Assembly (NCBI RefSeq): GCF_027887165.1
Contig: NC_077227.1
Coordinates: 438,951,612 to 439,015,611, forward strand
Reading direction: 5' to 3'
From: Monodelphis domestica
Lineage: Eukaryota; Chordata; Mammalia; Didelphimorphia; Didelphidae
DNA length: 64,000 bases
In this document: positions 58,646 through 64,000 of the stretch, in pieces
How the letters are laid out: each line of letters starts with the position of its first letter
Numbering within the stretch: the first letter of the stretch is position 1
Notes under the pieces: generated by a model
Told to the model about the DNA's origin: nothing
The model's database searches: none
Seen by the model: the letters and a program-made list of their open reading frames with translations, nothing else
Made by a program: the position numbers and the translations under genes

Positions 58646-60170
58646 GTCATCCTACTCCAAAGATGCCCAATCTAAACCTTGAGTATGGAGTCTTTGGAAA
58701 TGGTGACTCTCATGTCCATAGGAAATCAGGCAGGTGATCCCAAGACTCTGAGTTTGTTTGATCCTCAGAGTTGACTCAGGCACATTAAAACTAGAATGAA
58801 ATATGGGCCCTGCTCCAGAATATGTAGATTCCTTCTGAGTTGGGAACTTGGAAATCCAAGCTGAGCATCACCAAAATTCAAAGTCAATGAGAGGGACTCA
58901 CCCCTGATTCTAGCCAATGGCATCCAAGCTCTACTATGCATAGACCACAATTTGGTGTGCATGAAGATAGCCTATATATCTATCTTCTCTGAATGAGATG
59001 AGCAACTTTTCAAGAACAAAACCGTATCTTCTCTAGATTCAACACTCTCATCCTAATCTGTCTAGGAAGACTTCTTTCCTGGGAAGCCAAAGTTAGGCAG
59101 GATCTCGCACAAGTCCTGCCAAGGTCAAACACCAGCAATCCTCGAATAGGAGACACATGGCCAAATTCAGGGAACAAGGAGCAGACATGAGTCAGGGATT
59201 GGGCAACAAGCAAAACCAGATAGATTGCGGTCAATGACCCATCTGGCTCTTGGCCTTCCTTTCATGTTATCCCTGGCCAATCTTCAGAACTCTGGGAAAT
59301 GGTCCAGGCTAGAGTCCATGACTAGGCCAAGGGACAGAGTTTGGAGACTAGGACAAGAGCAATATTTGCCTTGGGTCCAGGCACAGATAGCAAGATGACG
59401 AATCTAGGTCAGAGGCTAGACAGGCCTGGATACTGCAATTCCTCTGTAAATATCTGCTGCTGTTGGTGGGCCTTTTAAATGAGTGGTATCCTACCCCTAC
59501 AGCCACACCTGAGTGAAGCCAGAAGACTCAAAGTTGAGACCTCTTTCCCTTTTGAATTCTCATTTTTAATCTAGACAGATCACTTGTTGGGATCTTGGGA
59601 ACAAAAGAGGGAAAATATTATGGGGCTCTGTTGTAGGATTCCTGATTGAAAGAAATGAATATTAGTTTTATTTTCCAGTTACTTCAGTATTTCAAGGATC
59701 AAATTTTCATCAGCAATAGGTCACTCTTAGCCTTCATGAGTTACTGTGTCTGAAAAAAAATCATCTGGTGATGAACTTCTTGGATATGAGCTTCTCTAAA
59801 CTTGAATGGAAGACAATATATTTGGGTACCAAGACCATTCTCAAAGCCTTCCCCATCTTGCTTTCACCTACCAGAGCATGGCTGACACAATCATAGTATT
59901 CAGAAAGACTGTGTTACCTCCAAGCCATTATAAGGTGCTGAAGGAGGACTCTAAGAGTTTTCAATTTCCTCTGATGTCATTCTGTCAGAAAGCACTTCTG
60001 GCTCCTTCCATATTCCTCTGCCAAAGACCTCTGAGTATCTGGAGCAACAATTCTTTAGTCCAGTTCACTTTAGTTCACAAGCATGTTTTCATAACTCAGC
60101 CCAGTACAGGATGAATGATTCTAGTCTGAGATCTTCATGAGAACCTTCGCTGGCTGCCCATTAGCCTATC
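58646..60170. other. Unassigned stretch
   Basis: No interspersed repeat, exon or RNA gene recognised. Frames up to 102 codons (59806-60114) lack domains and splice support. Traces at 60140-60165 (GGCTGCCCATTAGCC) may be old LINE. Confidence 0.5.
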
Positions 60171-60174
60171 TTAT

Positions 60175-60270
60175 ATCACCTAAGGTGACCTTAGTCTTCT
60201 CATCTGCAACATGAGAATACTAGAGGAACCCTTAAATGCCTTCTAGCACTAATATTCTATGATCCTCTAC
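60175..60270 (+). mobile_element. SINE 3' fragment
   Basis: CTTAGTCTTCTCATCTGCAA, CATGAGAATACTAGAGG and TAGCACTAATATTCTATG. Confidence 0.65.
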
Positions 60271-60279
60271 CATTCTGGT

Positions 60280-60600
60280 CTCATCCTCTACTTGTCCTAT
60301 CCCCTGCAACACTCATGCATGATATCTGACCTGAGGATCCCTCTGTGGTGTCCTATCTCCTACCCCTTCATCATCGATGAACAATTAGTATTTGTATTTT
60401 AAACCTTCTCAACTACTCCAGCTCAGAGTGACCCTTCTCTTCTCTGACTCCATATCATACCACAAGACTGACTGCAGATATACACATCACCTTCTTAGCA
60501 AGGCTGGGACAAAGAGCTACGTCTTCCTTTATTTCCCACAGACTGCCTAGCCCAGACTTTAGATCACGGTAGGTGTTCAATAAATTCATAATTAATTACA
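60280..60600 (+). mobile_element. LINE (L2/L3-type) 3' region
   Basis: Pyrimidine-rich 60280-60480, then GGGACAAAGAGCTACGTC, TGCCTAGCCCAGACTTTAG and GTAGGTGTTCAATAAATTC. Confidence 0.6.
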
Positions 60601-60604
60601 ACAT

Positions 60605-61940
60605 AGACCAAGTTGGGAATTCCCTACAGTCCCAGAAAAAGCTATGGTGACCTTTGCCTCCAAACCCTGGCAGAGAGAGCGTGTGGAAGAGGAGGAGGCA
60701 GGGCAGAGACATGACTGCACACAGCAAAGCTTGCAGTTAATTCTAGGCCAAAGGGGAAGATGGATAAAAGTAAATGTATGAGTGAGCTCTTGAAGTAATG
60801 AAGTGAAAGTAATACTGATTGGCCTCATTTAGAATAGTTCAGAAATGGATTGCCACCACTGAATAGCAGAGAATCAACTGACAATCATCACCATGGCCCA
60901 GCAACCACAGCTACCTCCAACAGTCAATGGAGAGATGTAATTAGGACCATTTAAACTGGATCACTTAGGAAAGGTGAATTTCCTCTCCCTACTAGTAAGT
61001 ACCATGGAAAGGGAGGGAAATACAAGTATACAAAAAGAAAATTTGAGATACACAGAGACAGCGAAAGAAATAGAGAAAGGGAGTTGCAATGCTTGCCCTA
61101 AAATAAATTATTAAAACATCAAGTTCTTTAAAAACAGTAAGAATGTGCTCTTTATTGGGCACACCTGAAGTGGCAGACATCAAGGGGGAAGCTTGCTGCT
61201 CCCTGCCTCTATACAGCAGTATGACTTCAAGTTACAAAGACCAATTAATATAAAATTCTCTAGAGATTGTCATCTGCTTATATCAGGATGCAAAATTTCA
61301 GATTTGAACCTTAGGGTTCTTTGATAGGAAGCATATGACTAACTATCAAACAGAGTTTACCTAATGCCTAAATAGATGTTACTCCTGTTGCAACTGTTTG
61401 CTAGAAGGTAAATGAAAATATAAACACGTGAGTACGTCTGTGCATGTATGTGCGTGTGCAAACCTATTATCCTAGAAATTATTCTTAGGCTGTAGAACAA
61501 CTTTCTCCCCAGAATAGACAACATTCTAATCCAGAAGGGAGGCTTAGGAGAAATAAAGACATCGAGTCTAGATCTGAATTAGCTAGTAGTATATTATTTG
61601 AAGAAATGTTGAACAGCTAGGCAAATATTTGATACCTTTGAGTTTGAATATAGCCATCAAGTCGGAGGCTGAGTTGGTGTTTTCAGAGCCAAAGCAAATG
61701 CTACTTCTTGAGACCCTTTTCTCTTTTGTCTCCCTTCTCAGTGATGTATCAGGTTATTATAATCTGCTTAGAAGGCAACCTCATGTTATGTGCTGAGACA
61801 TAATTATAGTAGCCTGCCTGATGGGATTGTCTGTGACGTATACATAGCTTGATTCATTGGCCCTCATACTCAAGAAAAAGTCTCCAGGGGTGCAGGGGGA
61901 AGTAGACTAGATCAAACCCATGTCTTTATCTATGTGTGTG
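60605..61940. other. Unassigned stretch
   Basis: No recognised exon or repeat by eye. A short TGTGCATGTATGTGCGTGTG run lies near 61439. Confidence 0.5.
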
Positions 61941-61943
61941 TAT

Positions 61944-61950
<7 letters not shown>

Positions 61951-62018
<68 letters not shown>

Positions 62019-62068
62019 GACAGAGAGAGAGACAGAGAGAGACAGAGAGAGACACAGAGAGAGAGAGA
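61951..62068 (+). repeat. Compound (TA)n(GA)n microsatellite
   Basis: Pure TA to 61980, then GA with interspersed CAGAGA units to 62068. Minus- and plus-strand frames through it are artefacts of the dinucleotide repeat. Confidence 0.98.
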
Positions 62069-62449
62069 TGGCAGTTTATCCTCGCATTCCTTAGTCTCAT
62101 TCAAAGATTAAAGCAAGTGTCTTCAGTTTCTGACTGATGCTTCTGTTGAAAGAGGTCAGAATGTCAGGGGTAAAAACTGCAGGATGGACATCTAGTTTGG
62201 CCCCTGATGAATAGTTTGTCTGTTATCATGTGGCCTTCTTGTGTGTCCTTCCAGAGTCAGTATGTTGATTTACTTCCCCTTGCAAACAGACACTTACCCT
62301 CAAGGAATGAGTTATGTCTGCTGATGATTTAATTTATCGTATAATTGAGTCAATTATAGATCCTCTGGGAAGAGAACAGGGTGGTAACTCATTTAGGTGG
62401 GCTGGTAAATTCTTTGCCCTTATTTTCAAGACAGAATTAAATCATTATT

Positions 62450-62650
62450 GTAAACCCTAACTTTGTTTATTATCATACACAGCACTATTTTTATACATCT
62501 CTTTGGCCCTTACCATGTTCTGTTTTGCACTACATTTATTTGTTTTCCCATCTCATGCATTCAACCAGACTACAAGCTCTTTGAGGGCAAGACTTGTGTC
62601 TCATTCATCTTTATATCCTATGCTCTGCACATAGTAGCTGTGTGAAGCAC
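62450..62650 (+). mobile_element. LINE (L2-type) 3' end
   Basis: CAGACTACAAGCTCTTTGAG, GGCAAGACTTGTGTCTC, CTTTATATCCTATGCTCTGC and ACATAGTAGCTGTGTGAAGC. Confidence 0.75.
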
Positions 62651-62654
62651 TTAA

Positions 62655-63160
62655 AGGTGGCATACAGACTACTGTGTCCCAAAAAGGCATCTGAAAATAG
62701 AAATGACTTTATATCTTTTAAATGGGGCATTCCTTGGGCATGCTACATGTACCATGTACCGATTGATATCAAGCATCATTGCCTCCAAAGAACCCCAGAT
62801 TTCTGCAGATATATTTTTGGCGCATAGTTCTCTAGGCTTTCTTGTGAAGACACAACAAAACATACGTTATTTGGTAGGAAACCTCTCTCAGCATTTTCAC
62901 ATTGGAAGGCTGAAGGAAAGCATTCAGATGGTATTTTGGAGACTGATACAACTGATTTGATATTGGTTTTGCTGAATTTTATTTCTGTGAAGGAAAAAAT
63001 AAGTTAATTTAAGGCCTTAAATGAGACCAAACAAGTCATCCACTCAGAGTGTTTTCATGGGTCCCACAAGCCTTTGGACATCTTGAACCACTAATGCTTT
63101 GAGGATTAAGGATGAACCTTGTACATAAAGCAGTGACCTCTACACAAAACTTTGTAGGTG
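62655..63160. other. Unassigned stretch
   Basis: No recognised repeat or exon; overlapping short frames on both strands are not supported. Confidence 0.5.
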
Positions 63161-63163
63161 TCT

Positions 63164-63180
63164 CCACAAGATGGCAGTAG
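63164..63180 (+). promoter_or_regulatory. CTCF-like motif
   Basis: CCACAAGATGGCAGTAG agrees with the CCAC-N-AG-R-TGGCAG form of the CTCF core. Motif-only call; the flanking upstream module is not clear. Confidence 0.4.
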
Positions 63181-63234
63181 AATCTTTGGAATCTCCCAAT
63201 CTGAGTACTAACCTAGCACTTACCCAAAAAGGGA

Positions 63235-63235
<1 letters not shown>

Positions 63236-63267
<32 letters not shown>

Positions 63268-63301
63268 TATATATATAATTATATATAAATATATATATAT
63301 A
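63236..63301. repeat. (TA)n AT-rich microsatellite
   Basis: Interrupted ATATAT run with ATATATAATTATATAT palindromes, prone to cruciform or replication slippage. Confidence 0.95.
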
Positions 63302-63619
63302 GAACAGGATGGCAGTCTAACTGCAGCGTCCCGGAATCTTAAACCTTAGACTGGAGACAGAAGTGGCTTTATTTGGGACCATGAACCAGGGCGGTGTCAG
63401 CTGTGCCTGGAACATTCTGTCTCAGAATCTCAGCCTCCAAGACTGACTGGGGGGGGAAAACAGAACTCACTAATGCCGGTGTTTGGTTGTAAATCAGTCT
63501 CTCCTCCAGTTAATCAGCGCTACTAATTCCCCACCACCCCAAAGCTCTCATCTTCCCTAGTGTCACTGCCTCCTGCTGTTCCAGACAGTAAGGATGCTGA
63601 TTGGCTCCTGCTGAACTTA

Positions 63620-63623
<4 letters not shown>

Positions 63624-63661
<38 letters not shown>

Positions 63662-63690
63662 AAGAAAAAGAAAAAAAAGAAAGGAAAGGA
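63624..63690 (+). repeat. (GA)n / A-rich purine tract
   Basis: About 17 GA units, then AAAG-rich sequence to about 63690. The frames of 98-105 codons around it are driven by this repeat. Confidence 0.97.
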
Positions 63691-63777
63691 AATTAACCCT
63701 CCTGGGAATAGAAAGCAAGAAAAGGAAAGTCTAAGAGGGCTATGTTGTAGTCTCTGGCTCCTGGCCACAGGGGTTTC

Positions 63778-63852
63778 ATCCAGCCAGCCAGCCAGCCAGT
63801 CAGCCAAGCCAGCCAGACAGCCATCTATCCATCTATCCATTCATTCATTCAT
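63778..63852 (+). repeat. Tetranucleotide repeats (CCAG)n, (ATCC)n, (ATTC)n
   Basis: Three adjacent tetranucleotide runs in series: CAGCCAGCCAGCCAG, CTATCCATCTATCC and ATTCATTCATTCATT. The last is the usual reversed end of an adjacent LINE. Confidence 0.95.
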
Positions 63853-64000
63853 TTGAACATTTACTATGTACCTATTGCGCTTAAAGCTCTATGCTGGTCA
63901 CTGGATAAAGCCTAAAGATGAATAAGATTGGGTCCTCCTTAGGCCTTCGGATGTCCAGACCAACATTTCAGTTTAATTCAACTTGACAAATATTTACTAA
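63850..64000 (-). mobile_element. LINE (L2/L3-type) 3' end, reverse, running off the window
   Basis: GAACATTTACTATGTACCTA, AAGCTCTATGCTGGTCACTG and AGATTGGGTCCTCCTTAGG; a second reversed end may start at 63980 (GACAAATATTTACTAA). Confidence 0.65.

Noticed and set aside
61907-62111. Frames of repeated Ser-Leu or Arg-Glu
   Set aside because: Produced by the (GA)n microsatellite on both strands.
63523-63856. 98-105 codon frames on both strands
   Set aside because: Driven by the (GA)n tract and the CCAG/ATCC/ATTC tetranucleotide repeats.

Overview
The window looks like mammalian, most probably marsupial, nuclear DNA. The right half is full of tRNA-derived/CORE-type SINEs (GTGACCCTGGGCAAGTCAC-like and CAGTTTCCTCATCTGTAAAA-like cores, read on both strands) and LINE 3' ends finishing in ...AATAAATGCTTGTTGA, including SINE forms I associate from memory with opossum and other marsupial genomes. 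Nothing bacterial, no rRNA, tRNA or CRISPR, and no complete protein gene was found. Species cannot be fixed by eye.

Layout. (1) Positions 1-24847: an unbroken tandem satellite of 68 head-to-tail monomers of about 365 bp, entering from beyond the left edge. Monomers fall into recurring subtypes, named here A-F, which form higher-order repeats (HORs). The clearest is a six-monomer unit A-E-B-C-F-D of about 2.19 kb in 13149-24847; the left part is a patchwork of 2-, 4-, 5- and 10-monomer blocks with fusion monomers and one large 4.4/3.65 kb duplication. (2) 24848-28400: the same repeat, increasingly diverged, about 11 units, some truncated. (3) 28400-33760: fossil units recognisable only by landmarks, including a decayed 1.55 kb duplication and two units whose second half resembles an interspersed retroelement. 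No SINE or LINE insertion was recognised before about 34.7 kb. (4) 33760-64000: ordinary intergenic or intronic DNA with many old SINE, LINE and DNA-transposon fragments, microsatellites, a 34-bp minisatellite and several unassigned stretches.

The only support for a protein gene is at about 44.75-45.37 kb: a CpG-rich segment followed by an ATG in good context and, 11 nt later, a near-perfect splice donor. This could be the first coding exon of an unidentified gene whose later exons lie outside the window or were missed.

Most interesting signals: a short stem-loop in nearly every satellite monomer whose two arms change together between subtypes (CCCTG/CAGGG, CCTTG/CAAGG, CCCTA/TAGGG); the young-to-fossil gradient at the array edge; fusion monomers that record individual unequal exchanges; and a possible retroelement origin of part of the monomer. 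Coordinates in the satellite come from reading the GAGAGTCT phase mark; coordinates of old interspersed repeats are approximate.
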